Positions 46,386 through 56,634 of a stretch of 64,000 nucleotides of DNA are shown here, piece by piece (the stretch's first letter is position 1; every line of letters begins with the position of its first letter). A model generated the notes under the pieces. That model was not told the origin of the DNA and ran no database searches. It worked only from the letters and a program-made list of their open reading frames with translations. Origin of the DNA: Saxidomus purpurata (lineage: Eukaryota > Mollusca > Bivalvia > Venerida > Veneridae); contig JAFMSR010000007.1 of the NCBI GenBank assembly GCA_022818135.1, positions 28,111,980-28,175,979 of the forward strand, given 5' to 3'. The position numbers and the translations under genes are program-made.

Positions 46386-48555
46386 ACTAGAATTGTGTCC
46401 AAAGGACACGGATGCCCCCACTGTGCAGATGTGCTCATAAACAAGAGCAAGCATATCTGTATGTAAGATTTTTATGTGGAACTTTTTCATTCCACTGTTT
46501 CATTTCTGTACATATACCTAAAATGATCTACAGGTAACCTTATGTACATGTTAAATTAAATTACAAATGTAAAATTTATATGTTCAATTATTTATATGGT
46601 ATATAGTGAAAAAATCAACAAAGGGCCATAATTCTGTTAAATTTGGTCGCAACAAATTTATATGGTATATTGTGAAAAAAATCAACAAAGGGCCATAATT
46701 CTGTTAAATTTGGTCGCAACAAAAATTTCTTCCTTTACTACCATCTACACATTAAAGCTGTTCATCCCTGGAAGTTTAAGCAAAATCTGCCATCCGGTTT
46801 AAGAGGAGTTGCGTTCACAATATTTCTATATGGTATATAGTGAAAAACTTAACAAAGGGCCATAATTCTGTTAAATTTGGTCGCAACAAAAATTCCTTCC
46901 TTTACTACCATCTACACATTAAGGTTGTTCATCCCTGGAAGTTTAAGCAAAATCTGCCAACCAGTTTAAGAGGAGTTGCGTTCACAAAATTTCTATATGG
47001 TATATAGTGAAAAAATCAACAAAGGGCCATAATTCTGTTAAATTTGGCCGCAGCAAAATTCCTTCCTTTACTTCCATCTACACATTAAGGTTGTTCATCA
47101 CTGGAAGTTTAGCAAAATCTGCCATCCGGTTTAAGAGGAGTTGCTTTCACAAAATTTCTATATGGTATATAGTAAAAAATCAACAAAGGGCCAAATTCTG
47201 TTAAATTTGGTCGCCGCAAAAATTCCTTCCTTTGCTTCCATCACACTTAAGGTTGTTCATCACTGGAAGTTTAGCAAAATCTGCCATCCGGTTTAAGTGG
47301 AATTGCTTTCACAAAATTTCTATATGGTATATAGTGAAACAAGAGCTGTCAGTAGGACAGCGCGCTCGACTTTTTTAGTGCTTGCCAATAAAACAAAACT
47401 TTGACAGTTAAGGGCACACAAGACTTTAACTAGGAATTTCTAAGTACAAATCAAGAAAATTTTTCACAGAGTTATCTTCTTTTGCTTACAGATAGGTCTA
47501 CGATGGTACATAAGTACTCCAACTTTCAAAGTAATATCTCAAATGATAAAGTTAACAAGTGGACAAGAATGAAAATTTTAACCGAGTTTCTAAGTCAAAA
47601 AGGGCCATAATTCAAATAAAATCCTTGACAGAATTACCTTCTCCTGCCCATGTTTGGGAATCATGATGGTAAACAAGTATTCCAACTTTTAAATTAATAT
47701 CTCAAACAGTTCAGTCAAAAAGTGGACTGGTACGAAAAACTTAACCAAGATTCTAAGTCGATAAAAGGCCTTAATTTTTAAAACAAATCCCTGACAGAGT
47801 TACCTTCTCTTGTGTACAGATGGGGGTAATGATGTGAAATAGCATTAAAAGTTTCAAAGCAATATCTCAAAGGGTTAAGGCAAAAGTGGATTTTACCCAT
47901 ATTCAATGCATTTTCTAAGTCAAAAGGGGCTAATTCTGTCAAAAACCTTGACGAGTTATGTCCTCTTGTCTGTTGATGAAGGTCGTGATGGTAAAAAGTA
48001 TGGTTAGTTTCAAAGCAAACCTCCAATGGTTTTGAAATAAAGTGAGGTGGTACGAAAAACTTAACCAAGCTCAATACACTTTCTAAGTAAAAAGGGCCAT
48101 AATTCTGTCAAAAACCTTGACAGAGTTATGTACTCTTGTCTGTAGATGGAGGTTATGATGGTAAACAAGTATGGTAAGTTTCAAAGCCGTACCTCTAATA
48201 CTTTTGAAATAAAGTGGGGTGGTACGAAAAACTTAACCAAGGGTGACGCCAACGCCGACCCCCCCCCCCCCCCCCCCGCAGTAGGATAGCTCCCCCCCCC
48301 CCCCTTTTCATAGAAAAGTCGAGCTAAAAATCAACAAAGGACCATAATTCTGTTAAATTTGGTCCCCGAAAATTCCTTCCTTTACTACCATCTACACATT
48401 AAGGTTGTTCATCCCTGGAAGTTTAAGCAAAATCGCCATCCGGTTTAAGAGGAGTTGCGTTCACAAGATTTCGGGACGGACGGACGGACGGACTGACGGA
48501 CGGACGGACGGACAAGTGCAACGCTATATGCACCCCACTTTGTGGGGGCATAAAA
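46386..48555 (+). mobile_element. Tandem-core element E3 (pearl/Helentron-associated type), interrupted
   Basis: The 5' end 'gtgtccaaaggacacgg' leads into 'tgcccccac' (46413-46421), which is inverted as 'gtgggggca' at the 3' end (48542-48550). Core units of about 166 bp begin with 'atggtatatagtgaaaaa' and 'aacaaagggccataattctg' (markers near 46655, 46833, 46999, 47165, 47324). A GGAC tract (48474-48513) precedes the 3' hairpin. The last core unit is split by the element at about 47341-48326. No coding region was seen. Confidence 0.8.
47341..48326 (+). mobile_element. Tandem-core element nested inside E3
   Basis: It starts 'caagagctgtcagtaggaca' and 'gcgcgctcgactttttta' and ends 'agtaggatagctccccc' and 'catagaaaagtcgagct'. 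'gctcgactttt' and 'aaaagtcgagc' form subterminal inverted repeats. Four core units of about 165 bp are marked by 'aaaagggccataattc' near 47597, 47761, 47922 and 48090. Its insertion splits E3 between 'gtgaaa' and 'aaaatcaaca'. Two long C tracts (about 48259-48278 and 48290-48304) may be poorly assembled. No obvious target duplication beyond A residues was seen, as expected for Helitron-type insertion. Confidence 0.75.
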
Positions 48556-48559
48556 AAGT

Positions 48560-48688
48560 TATAAAAATTAAAAAATTCCTTTCCGTTACACAAGCGTTGT
48601 AAACACAACTGTTATTGACCACCAGCAATCTTATCAAAATTGCAGTGTGATATCACGGCGATCTCTCCTATTAGAAACTAGTTTGTCT
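48560..48688. other. Spacer between E3 and the next array
   Basis: Short AT-rich stretch, nothing recognised. Confidence 0.5.
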
Positions 48689-48690
48689 TG

Positions 48691-49330
48691 TAACTATATA
48701 GTTGTTCATCTTGTAATTAACTATAAAGTTGTTTACCATGTAGTTAACTATAAAATTACTTATCTTTCAGTTAACTATGAAGTTGTTCCCCTTAAAAGTT
48801 GTTTATGCCACAGTGAACTATCAAGCCGTTAAAGTTAACTACAAATTTGTTTATCTTGCAGTTAAAGTAAAAGATGTTCCCCTGAAAAGTTGTTTATGCC
48901 GCAGTTAACTATAAATCTGTTAAAGTTAACTACAAAATTGTTTATCTTACATTTAGCTATAAAGTTGTTTATCTTGCAGATAATTATAAAGTTGTTTAGT
49001 TATTATAACTACAAAATTGTTTGTGTTGCAGTTAACTATAAGTTGTTATCTTGTAGTTGTAGAGTATTTTAGTAACCTGATGTCTGTCCATCTAGTTGTC
49101 ACAATGTTGATAAAGTAAAGTTGCTCATCTTGCAGTAAATTATATGGATATTTCTTGTTCTTGGAACTATCAAAATTATTCAGTTACGGCTGTTTACACA
49201 GATTTGTTTAGTTTTTAAAGGAAAATTAAAATCCTGTTTAGAAAGAAAGAAAAGTTGTTTGCTTTGTAATTCTAAAAGTAAAATTGTTTACTTGTCTTAA
49301 AATTTATATAAAGTTGTGTATCTTAAAGCT
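48691..49330. repeat. Degenerate minisatellite, unit about 25-30 bp
   Basis: 'ttaactataaagttgtttat' plus 'cttgcag' recurs about twenty times with strong drift. Many units end in acceptor-like 'cttgcag', which could mislead splice predictors. Confidence 0.75.
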
Positions 49331-49334
49331 ATTC

Positions 49335-49870
49335 AAATGAAAGATAATTAAGCTTTTCTTATCAAGTTCTTTTAGAGAGCTATCAGAAGTCTAGAGAATC
49401 TATCAAAATTTTGGCATTGGGCAATCGTTGTCAAATTTTTTATGTTGATGTTTTTTTTCGCCATACATTTCGAAGGGAAAGATTGTGTAAAGTTGTCTGT
49501 TTTGTTGCTTTTATAAAGTAGATAAAGTTGTTTTTTCATTTTGTTCTTGATTTGTGCACGGTAATCAAATAAGTGCCCGAAAGTTGATACAGACGCAGGA
49601 CGTTTTTCAGTCTTTGTTGCACAGCAGATGGCGCAGTCTATTTCCATTTTTAAAAATTCTTGTAAATAAAACCATGAAAAATATTTGTTAAATGTAAACG
49701 TGCATATCTTAGTAATATACACACGTTTTCATCACAAGTAAAGGAAAACATTCACTATATGATCTAACAAAAACAATTAAGAGAACAAGCTGTTGGAAAA
49801 GTAATTAGTAACGGTGACAATGATATGGGATAGACTGATCCGAGTTATTCAATAACATTCAACAGCTGAC
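49335..49870. other. Spacer; weak open frame on the minus strand
   Basis: A 116-codon minus-strand frame (49372-49722) contains 'MEIDCAICCATKTEKR' with GC-richer codons, but no completed domain is seen. It is not called as a gene. Confidence 0.35.
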
Positions 49871-49875
49871 AACGG

Positions 49876-49939
49876 TTGATCGTGAAACTATTGTATCTGC
49901 TTCTATTTTTATATGCAGATACAATAGTTTCGCGATCAA
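49876..49939. repeat. 25-bp hairpin with 14-nt loop
   Basis: 'ttgatcgtgaaactattgta' plus 'tctgc' (49876-49900) is inverted at 49915-49939 with one difference, which would be a G-U pair in RNA. Two further pairs are possible at the base. It could be a foldback element or a short RNA hairpin. Expression is unknown. Confidence 0.8.
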
Positions 49940-49944
49940 TCCTC

Positions 49945-50545
49945 ATAATATTGTTTGGCTGCAGTGCCAGCTGATTAGGAAGAAATTAGCCGGCATAGCT
50001 GGAATAAGATTGAGTACAGTATATTAAGGATAAATTGACAGTGACATAAAAGAAAAGCTAAATATTGTCTAAAAATTCATTGGATGGTGTGTAAAGATTC
50101 AAAACTTTTCTTGCACAAATTGGCTACCATTTTATACAATTATGGTGAAATTTGGTATATTCTATTATCTATCACATTCTTGTAAATGAACTGTTACATT
50201 AGCATTGGCAAGGATTTCATTATGAAATAAGGTGAATATGAGATTATTTTTTCACAATTATTCATTCTTTAATTCAAAATATTATGAAATATCATCTGAA
50301 AGTATAACCTTGATTTAGATGTATTGATTTTAAAACAAAACTTAAAACGTCAGAACCCCATGTACTTTTGCAAGTAAGCTATGTCAGTTACCTGATTCTA
50401 CCATCACTGAAGGCTAAAATACTTCAAACCACTTTGTATAGCGCATTATATCATAATTAATTGGCAGAATTCTCCTTAAAATAAAAGTTTTCTTTTAGTA
50501 CATTGTACCTAGAGTGTTTCTCAGATATACTTCTCAATAAAGTGG
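49945..50545. other. Spacer, nothing recognised
   Basis: AT-rich sequence downstream (in the minus sense) of the TRIM-like locus. No extra 3' domain such as SPRY or NHL is visible. Confidence 0.5.
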
Positions 50546-50549
50546 TCTT

Positions 50550-51469
50550 TCAACCACTAAGAAATGGCTGAGGCAGCTGTTCAGTTGCTTCTTAATGATC
50601 ATAAGGAGATGTTTGTCTATAACAAATTCTATATGTATTGTTTTCACTTTGCTTTGAGCCGTTCTCACTGTCTGTATCTCCTCTGTGAAGAATTCATCAA
50701 CTACGTGCAAGGTTTTTCATTTCTGCACAGGTTCAAGTTTCTTATGATTTGTTATCTTCTCAGAGTATTCGGTAATTTTTTTTTCAAGATCTTCAACAGT
50801 TTCAAGTTCCTCGTACTTCACTGCAAGTAGCTCATTCACTTCTGTTTTAATTGTTTCCTGATTTTTCTCAATTATGTCAATCATCTCCTTTTCAAATTCT
50901 TCAAGTTCGTTGAAAATCTTTTCCTTGGTTTGTTCTAGTTTCCAGACATTGTTTTTTAGCTGATAAATCACGGTGTGGGTTTGACCGAGCGCTTTTTTCA
51001 GTTCAGCGAGAAATGTTCTACAAACTCCTGCAAATTTGTTTCCTTCATTTGCAATTCACTCACCTGACAGATTCTGTCACACTTTTTGTGATACTCTATA
51101 ACAAATGTACTACAGCAGAGCCTTTCCTCTGTCTCACAAAAATATTCGTACAATTTATCAGGATGGAAATCACAGTATTCCTCATCATCTGGCAAGTTTT
51201 CCAGTATTTTGGAAATCGTTGTGTTTTTTTGGGAAATAAGAGTCCCACTTATCAGCCGACGTTGAAAGCAATTTCTTTGTAGGAAGGACCCCTTGTCGGC
51301 AGTGCGGTGCTGGGCAAACAATATTGTGGGCATTATTATCCTCAGCTGCTTTTACGTGTTTCTTCAAACATTCGTAACAGAATGTGTGCTGGCATTGTAA
51401 CATTTGCAGATCTTTGAATTTTTCCAAGCACATTGAGCAAACAACGAGAGAGTCTCGACTTGCAGATAT
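50550..51469 (-). pseudogene. TRIM-type RING/B-box/coiled-coil gene, broken
   Basis: TRIM proteins are RING-type E3 ubiquitin ligases, often expanded in bivalves and frequently tied to innate immunity. Read on the minus strand, a RING finger comes first: CSMC, then CQHTFCYEC, then CPAPHC (the last pair is spaced by four residues instead of the usual two). A B-box 2 region follows (EYCDFHPDKLYEYFC, ending EYHKKC) and then a charged coiled coil of about 85 residues. Breaks: the likely start position reads ATA (51467-51469), directly after a stop. An A7 run (51224-51230) shifts frame between RING and B-box. A TGA beside an A6 run (50998-51000) cuts between B-box and coiled coil. A further TGA (50717-50719) and another frame change precede a short C-terminus ending at about 50550. 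One B-box zinc ligand is Phe (51103-51105). No intron is apparent. The indels in A runs could be assembly errors, but the ATA and the Phe are substitutions. The gene faces away from the receptor gene. Confidence 0.85.
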
Positions 51470-51474
51470 TTACG

Positions 51475-51925
51475 TGTGGCGTCTAATTTTACACCATAAT
51501 GTCAGCAAAACAACAAGAGTAAACACTTCCCATATTGTGCAAATCAGTCCTCTCATTAAACATTATTCTTGTCAGTTTCCTATAGTACAGTCTGTATTAA
51601 TAATCCCTTAATTCTGATCAAAAATCATAACTGTCTAGAATGAAAGTTATACTGGTCTTCAAGCCTAAATCCACAATAAAAAATTCAAGTTTTACATTTT
51701 CAAATTCAATATTCAATAAAGCATCACAAGTCAGAATGGTAAATGAAAACAAAAGAAATATGGCCGCATTGTACATGTTATAGATTTTAATCTGTAGGTG
51801 ATGTACATTTGATGCCTTGACTGAAATTTGATATAATCTTTATTCTAATAAAAATATCAACATTTCATGCCAATCAGTATAGTGATTCTGTTACATGAAA
51901 TAGTAGAACAATACATGTACTATCT
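51475..51925. other. Spacer upstream of the TRIM-like locus
   Basis: No promoter motif or upstream exon was recognised. Confidence 0.45.
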
Positions 51926-51927
51926 AC

Positions 51928-52203
51928 ACGGTGGGGAATCACATGATCAAAATAATCTCTAAACAAAAGTAAATATATAAAAAATGTTATGAAATAATGA
52001 GCTGTTCAGTTGTGATTTAAAAGTGCCTATCTTATGACAACTTAAGGTATTCTAGAACTACTCAGGTTCCCCCCCCCCGTTAAATCACCTTCTGAATTGG
52101 GCTGAACACTTAAAAAATAAATTAGTCAGTGTACTGAAGTGTTTATTACAATCGGAAGGAGACTATGATTGGACTATGTAGTTCTAAAATATTAATGTCG
52201 CCA
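51928..52203. mobile_element. Long-TIR MITE, copy 2 (decayed)
   Basis: The left arm reads 'ggggaatcacatgatcaaaa', 'taatctctaaacaaaagtaa', 'aaaaatgtta', 'ctatcttatga', 'gtattctagaactact', matching the inner and outer arms of the copy at 17.6 kb. The right arm is reduced to 'gtagttctaaaatatt' and 'gtcgcc'. A C9-10 tract lies inside (about 52069). It sits between the TRIM-like locus and the receptor gene. Confidence 0.65.
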
Positions 52204-52224
52204 GAAAGTACTTCCATATTTAAA

Positions 52225-52256
52225 AAAAAAAATTTTCTTTTTTTTTTTATTTTTTT

Positions 52257-52292
<36 letters not shown>

Positions 52293-52304
52293 CCCCCCCC
52301 CCCC
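52225..52304. repeat. Poly(T) tract with adjoining poly(C)
   Basis: Nearly 70 bp of T with a few A, then C12. The length and purity make sequencing or assembly error likely. A 96-codon open frame across it is an artefact. Confidence 0.9.
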
Positions 52305-52319
52305 GATGTATACATTGTT

Positions 52320-52560
52320 CTTTTTCTTTAAAAGCCAAAGTATTAAAGTCCCTGGATCACAATTACCAAGTAGCTCTTATTTTACCAAGAAAGATGTTTT
52401 ACTTGCTGAAATGACCTTAATTTGTACCAAAAGCATTCCTAACTTTGCTTTTTAAATAGATATAAAGTACATGTAACTAAATAGTATTTTTTTCAATGAT
52501 ATAACACAGTACTTTAAAGTGAGTAGAAAATAGTTCTATCATTAAGCTATCAGTAAAATC
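52320..52560 (-). repeat. Dispersed repeat family B, copy 4 (inverted)
   Basis: On the minus strand it reads 'atatcattgaaaaaaatact', 'tttaaaaagcaaagttagga', 'ggtacaaattaaggtca', 'tttcttggtaaaataagagc', 'tccagggactttaat', the same order as the plus-strand copies at 6.2 and 21.5 kb. Confidence 0.75.
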
Positions 52561-52909
52561 CTTTTACTATATCAATAAATTCGAAGTGATCCTGGGCCTT
52601 TAAAATCATAATAACACTTCTAATTGGAGTTAAACCAGATAAAAATTTGATATTACTTAAAGCAAATCGAAGCAAATATTCATAAAAAACATCTAAATGC
52701 TGAGGACGTTGTTACATGTATGAGTTTAGAGCATGTTTGTACTACATTTCTGTCATTTTTATGGGTGGGCAGTTTACCTAACCATTGTCCCTGAGATTAG
52801 CATGTCACTAAGTCTTGTTGTTATGTCTTGAGAGTAGGACTGCACACTGCCTACTTTAATAGCAAATATAAACTGATATTATACATATTCATTAGAGAGA
52901 CGTTAATAA

Positions 52910-52931
52910 CCTTTAATTCTTATATTTTCAG
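52910..52931 (+). promoter_or_regulatory. Splice acceptor before the receptor exon
   Basis: 'taattcttatattttcag' followed by G fits an animal 3' splice site. It lies 54 bp above the start codon, implying that an intron splits the 5' UTR and that the promoter is farther upstream. An in-frame TGA at 52967-52969 sets the upstream limit of the coding frame. Confidence 0.6.
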
Positions 52932-52984
52932 GATTGACAGTTTACAGACACAGGCCAGCATCACAATGAGAAAATTACCATTTC

Positions 52985-54562
52985 ATGGTACCATGGCAAA
53001 AGATGTCTGCTATCTATGCATACAACAGCTCTAAATCTAACAAGGTTGTTTCACGAGAACTCGAGAACAACCCCAACATACATGACTACTTCACATTACA
53101 GGTGGCTCAACCACAGAACGATATCACAGTGTCACATGACCACAAACAGAATGTCATGCCATCAGTATCCAATGAACATCCTGAAGCATATTATTTATAT
53201 TTTATCGCCGTGATTGGGATGATTCTTAACATCTTCATGGTCGTGGCAATACTTGTTCGCAAACCACTCCGCAAAATGACGAGTGGGTTTATGATACACG
53301 CGTGTTTCTTGGATTTTACCAAGTCGGCTTATTGCATTCCTATAGCTACCAACCTGCTCTCACAATCCACACCTACCGATTGTAATTTCTTCGGAGCTAC
53401 TTTTGTGATACTAATCACCATATCTGTGTTCAACATGGTCGCGATGGTATGCACAGAAGCTTACACATTTGGTGAGAAAAACATCGGCGGCAATTCGAAA
53501 GGAACGATGATTTGCATAGCTTTTGGAGTAATTCTAGTTTACATAGGTAGTGTAATTCTGCATTTGGGTCCAACACTTATAGGTGGCCATTTTGAATTTC
53601 AGCCCGATATTGGAAGTTGTTCATTCACCTTTGGTAAACAAACTGGATACGTTGCACATGTGATGTGGGCTGTAATAACGACAGTGGCTATCATTGCAGT
53701 CTTCCATTTTATTCATAGACTTTACAAGGAGATTCAAATCAACCGACCAAACCGAGTTTCCTTTCTAGTTCGTACTTCAATCACAGTAGTAGACACTGCA
53801 ACAAGCTCAACTTGTCGCCTGCGTAAAATCATTCGAGACGCCACGCATCGTGCCAAAATATTCATCCTTAACACTGTAGCATTTATCCTTTGTTGGTATC
53901 CATTTTTCCTTCTTATCATAATAGATAAAAATTTCAAAGTGCCACCCAAGGTATATCAAGCTTTCGCCTTCATTGCCTGGTCTCACGGTGCTATTCAACC
54001 AATCCTGTACATTCTCTTTGACCGTAACCTGAATCTTTTAGCCAAATACATATATTGTGATAAAAACAACATTGATAACATCCTCCAACACATGCTACGT
54101 CAACGAAATCCCGACCAAACGGACACTAAACATAGGTGTAGTGCGCCCGACACCGACATGTTGTCTCCGAGTCCATCCAGAATGAATTCCGATAACAGAC
54201 GCACTAACCTTGTAGATATCATTCGTGACCATCAAGAAATGTGTGTTGTTCAAAATTCATCCAATCAAGATGTGCATAATCGTGTAACTAATGCTAGCGT
54301 AAATGTTGAGATTTTGGATTTAACCAATCAGATTAACCCGTGTTCCAACATACCGCCAGAGGACCCAACAATTCCCGACCGGATTGATTCAAACCGAGGA
54401 TTTAATAATACTGTGGAAAACCTAACATACATAAACAGAGTTGAGAGTGAGGGTTTTTCTCCAAGATTGACAGATGAGTGTATGTTCAATCAGCAAAATG
54501 TGATATACAACGAGGACTTTATTGACAATAACGACAACAATTTAAATGAAGTCCAATTCTGA
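52985..54562 (+). CDS. Orphan class A-like seven-helix receptor (GPCR), 525 aa
   Basis: A plasma-membrane receptor expected to signal through G proteins or arrestin; the ligand is unknown. The extracellular N-terminus (about 68 residues) has an NSS glycosylation site at 14. Approximate helices: TM1 69-91 (GMILN), TM2 99-122 (Asp110), TM3 133-160, TM4 173-198, TM5 222-247, TM6 290-313 (CWYP at 303-306), TM7 322-345. Cys133 and Cys212 fit the TM3-ECL2 disulfide. Unusual: the E/DRY site reads Glu158-Ala159-Tyr160, so the conserved Arg is absent. NPxxY reads QPILY (338-342). The TM4 Trp and TM5 Pro are missing. Cys358 after helix 8 could be palmitoylated. The tail (about 167 residues) is Asn/Asp-rich. 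ATG 52985 is the first after an in-frame stop; Met7 is an alternative start. The whole coding part is one exon. Family membership beyond class A-like is not resolved. Confidence 0.88.
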   Translation: MVPWQKMSAIYAYNSSKSNKVVSRELENNPNIHDYFTLQVAQPQNDITVSHDHKQNVMPSVSNEHPEAYYLYFIAVIGMILNIFMVVAILVRKPLRKMTSGFMIHACFLDFTKSAYCIPIATNLLSQSTPTDCNFFGATFVILITISVFNMVAMVCTEAYTFGEKNIGGNSKGTMICIAFGVILVYIGSVILHLGPTLIGGHFEFQPDIGSCSFTFGKQTGYVAHVMWAVITTVAIIAVFHFIHRLYKEIQINRPNRVSFLVRTSITVVDTATSSTCRLRKIIRDATHRAKIFILNTVAFILCWYPFFLLIIIDKNFKVPPKVYQAFAFIAWSHGAIQPILYILFDRNLNLLAKYIYCDKNNIDNILQHMLRQRNPDQTDTKHRCSAPDTDMLSPSPSRMNSDNRRTNLVDIIRDHQEMCVVQNSSNQDVHNRVTNASVNVEILDLTNQINPCSNIPPEDPTIPDRIDSNRGFNNTVENLTYINRVESEGFSPRLTDECMFNQQNVIYNEDFIDNNDNNLNEVQF

Positions 54563-54705
54563 TCTGTTTTATTAATTCGTTTTGGGGTAAGATTGTAAGT
54601 GGACATCAACCATTCATCACCATTTGAAATTTATTTTGTACCCTGAGCTTTAACTCAAGTTTGACCTCACGGCGAATTTTCCGAAAAGTACTGCATATAA
54701 TATTC

Positions 54706-54711
54706 ATTAAA
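54706..54711 (+). terminator. Candidate polyadenylation signal ATTAAA
   Basis: ATTAAA lies about 144 bp past the receptor stop codon. It is a common variant of AATAAA and would give a short 3' UTR. No obvious GT-rich downstream element stands out. Confidence 0.4.
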
Positions 54712-54811
54712 CATTGAATTATACAAATGAAGCTCATTATCGTAAATGTTTCCCGCTTCATCATATTTTTTACTTTTCAGCAAAATACTGTTTTGGTAAT
54801 TATATATATAT

Positions 54812-55120
54812 CTATCTTTTTCTGTAAAACAGTAATTAGATAGACACCATCCTCTTTTTTTCTCTAAAACAGTAATTAGATATATGCCCCTTCTCTCTTT
54901 TCCCTAAAACGGTAATTATATAATTTATATGCCCCTCTCTCTTTTTCTCTAAAATGGTAATTAGATATACACCCCTTCTCTCTTTTCCCTAAAATGGTTA
55001 TTAGATATACACCCCTCTCTCTTTTTCTCTAAAACGGTAATTAGATATACATCCCTCTCTCTTTTTACCTAAAATAGTAATTAGATATACGCCCTTCTCT
55101 CTTTTCCCCTAAAACGGGAA
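54812..55120. repeat. Minisatellite, unit about 42 bp, about 8 copies
   Basis: Units read 'ctctctctttttctctaaaa' followed by 'cggtaattagatatacaccc'. The pyrimidine part varies in length. It starts about 100 bp after the candidate poly(A) signal of the receptor gene. Confidence 0.85.
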
Positions 55121-55124
55121 CTAC

Positions 55125-55620
55125 AAAAACAATCCAACTCCAATACATTTAGATCATTAGAATTGCTTAAAGATTTATTTGCCTACTGAGAAAGGCTGAA
55201 AACGTTATAGCACACATACAGTATATCTCCAAAATTTCTCTCCCTTTTGAAGTTATTGTTCCATAAAATCATTTTTAGTATAGATTGTTTGCCTGCTTAT
55301 GTTAAAGAAAATGAAATGCATTCAAGAACTGTAATAAATCTTTCCCCGAGCTGGCAATATAAAATTTCTAGAAGTTTTGAAATCTTTAACCAATGCTTAT
55401 CTAGAATCTGACGTGTAATGTATTTTCATTGCAGCATCCGTATCGATCAGTATAAATGAATTTAGTAATTGACATGGGAATTTATGTCTTTTAATATTCT
55501 ATTTAAATACTCTTTTTTTCTGGGTTTAAACTTTAAAGTTTGGCTGACATCAAGGAAAAGTGATGTTATCCTGCTCATATTAAAATTTTGTGTTTTTTTA
55601 TGACGTCAAACACAATTTAG
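55125..55620. other. Spacer, nothing recognised
   Basis: AT-rich sequence without gene or element. Confidence 0.4.
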
Positions 55621-55622
55621 GT

Positions 55623-55960
55623 TTCAGCTCAGCTGAGCACAAAAGTGAGCTTTTGTGATGGAAAATTTATCTGTCATTTGGCAATATTTACCTTGCTTAC
55701 ACCCTTGATTTCCTATAACGTTACCAATCCTCAAGAAAATTGGTCTGAATGTTTGTCAAATCGAAAACTGGGTCACATGGGGGTCAGCAACCACAGCCAC
55801 TAAAGGCAAAATTAATGAAAACATTCAAAAGGCCACCTTTTGCACTCAAGCATTAACAAAATTGGTCAAAATGACTGTGATCAAGTCTGAAACTACACTG
55901 GGTAAAAGATAAGCCAACTTGCACGAGTGTTAGTAGTAACTTCTATAATGCAGTCACTTT
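55623..55960 (+). repeat. Dispersed repeat family D, truncated copy
   Basis: It starts 'cagctcagctgagc' and 'aaaagtgagcttttgtgat', the head wording of the more complete copy at 58.77 kb. It then has 'aaattggtctgaatgtttg', 'tcgaaaactgggtcaca'. The expected 3' end is missing. Confidence 0.6.
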
Positions 55961-55964
55961 CCAG

Positions 55965-56630
55965 AAGCAACCAATACTGATGCCTTTAAATCACTGTAAA
56001 TTTGGTAACATTCGTGACGATTTATTTTTCCATATCTTAATGAATTTCCCACTTCAATAATTAAAAAATATAGCAACAGATTAATTTCACATAGATTTAA
56101 TATTAGAGAACTATCCTTTTGTGAACATAAAATACGCGATTAAGTCTGTCTGTCTGCACACAAGTTGCAAAATTTTCATCACGCAAAAATGACCCAATTT
56201 AAAGTTGCCAATTTCATATCAAATTCACTTGTCTTTAGCAGCCATGTCCTTAAAATGACCATCTTTGATGTAACCTTTTGGCTGACTGCTGTAGCCAGGT
56301 TACACTGTATCTAGAAAACCATCTTCATTTGACACCCTTGCCAATTTCTGAATGGCAAAAGTGTTACTGTTCAATATAAACCACAAAAAAAACAACATAA
56401 TTGTTTTATACTAATTAAGAATATATTCCATTAATGCTTTTTTGTACCAAAACAATTAGCTCCCAAACAGAGCTATATCTATAAAATCACTTATATCTCA
56501 ACATAAGTGTTACAGAAATATTTCTAAGTACTCCAAGCACTTTGATTAGCCAACAGTTACACTTAATAGTTACTTACCACTTATTATTCCATTCATATGT
56601 TATTCTGTGTTATGCTTTTTTTATTATAAC
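55965..56630. other. Spacer, nothing recognised
   Basis: No gene or element was recognised. Confidence 0.4.
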
Positions 56631-56634
56631 TGTA

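Noticed and set aside
49372..49722. 116-codon minus-strand frame with a CxxC
   Set aside because: A single CAICC does not make a zinc finger, and no further ligands or exon structure follow.
52165..52455. 96-codon frame with a hydrophobic Phe-rich stretch
   Set aside because: The Phe and Pro runs are the translated poly(T) and poly(C) tracts.
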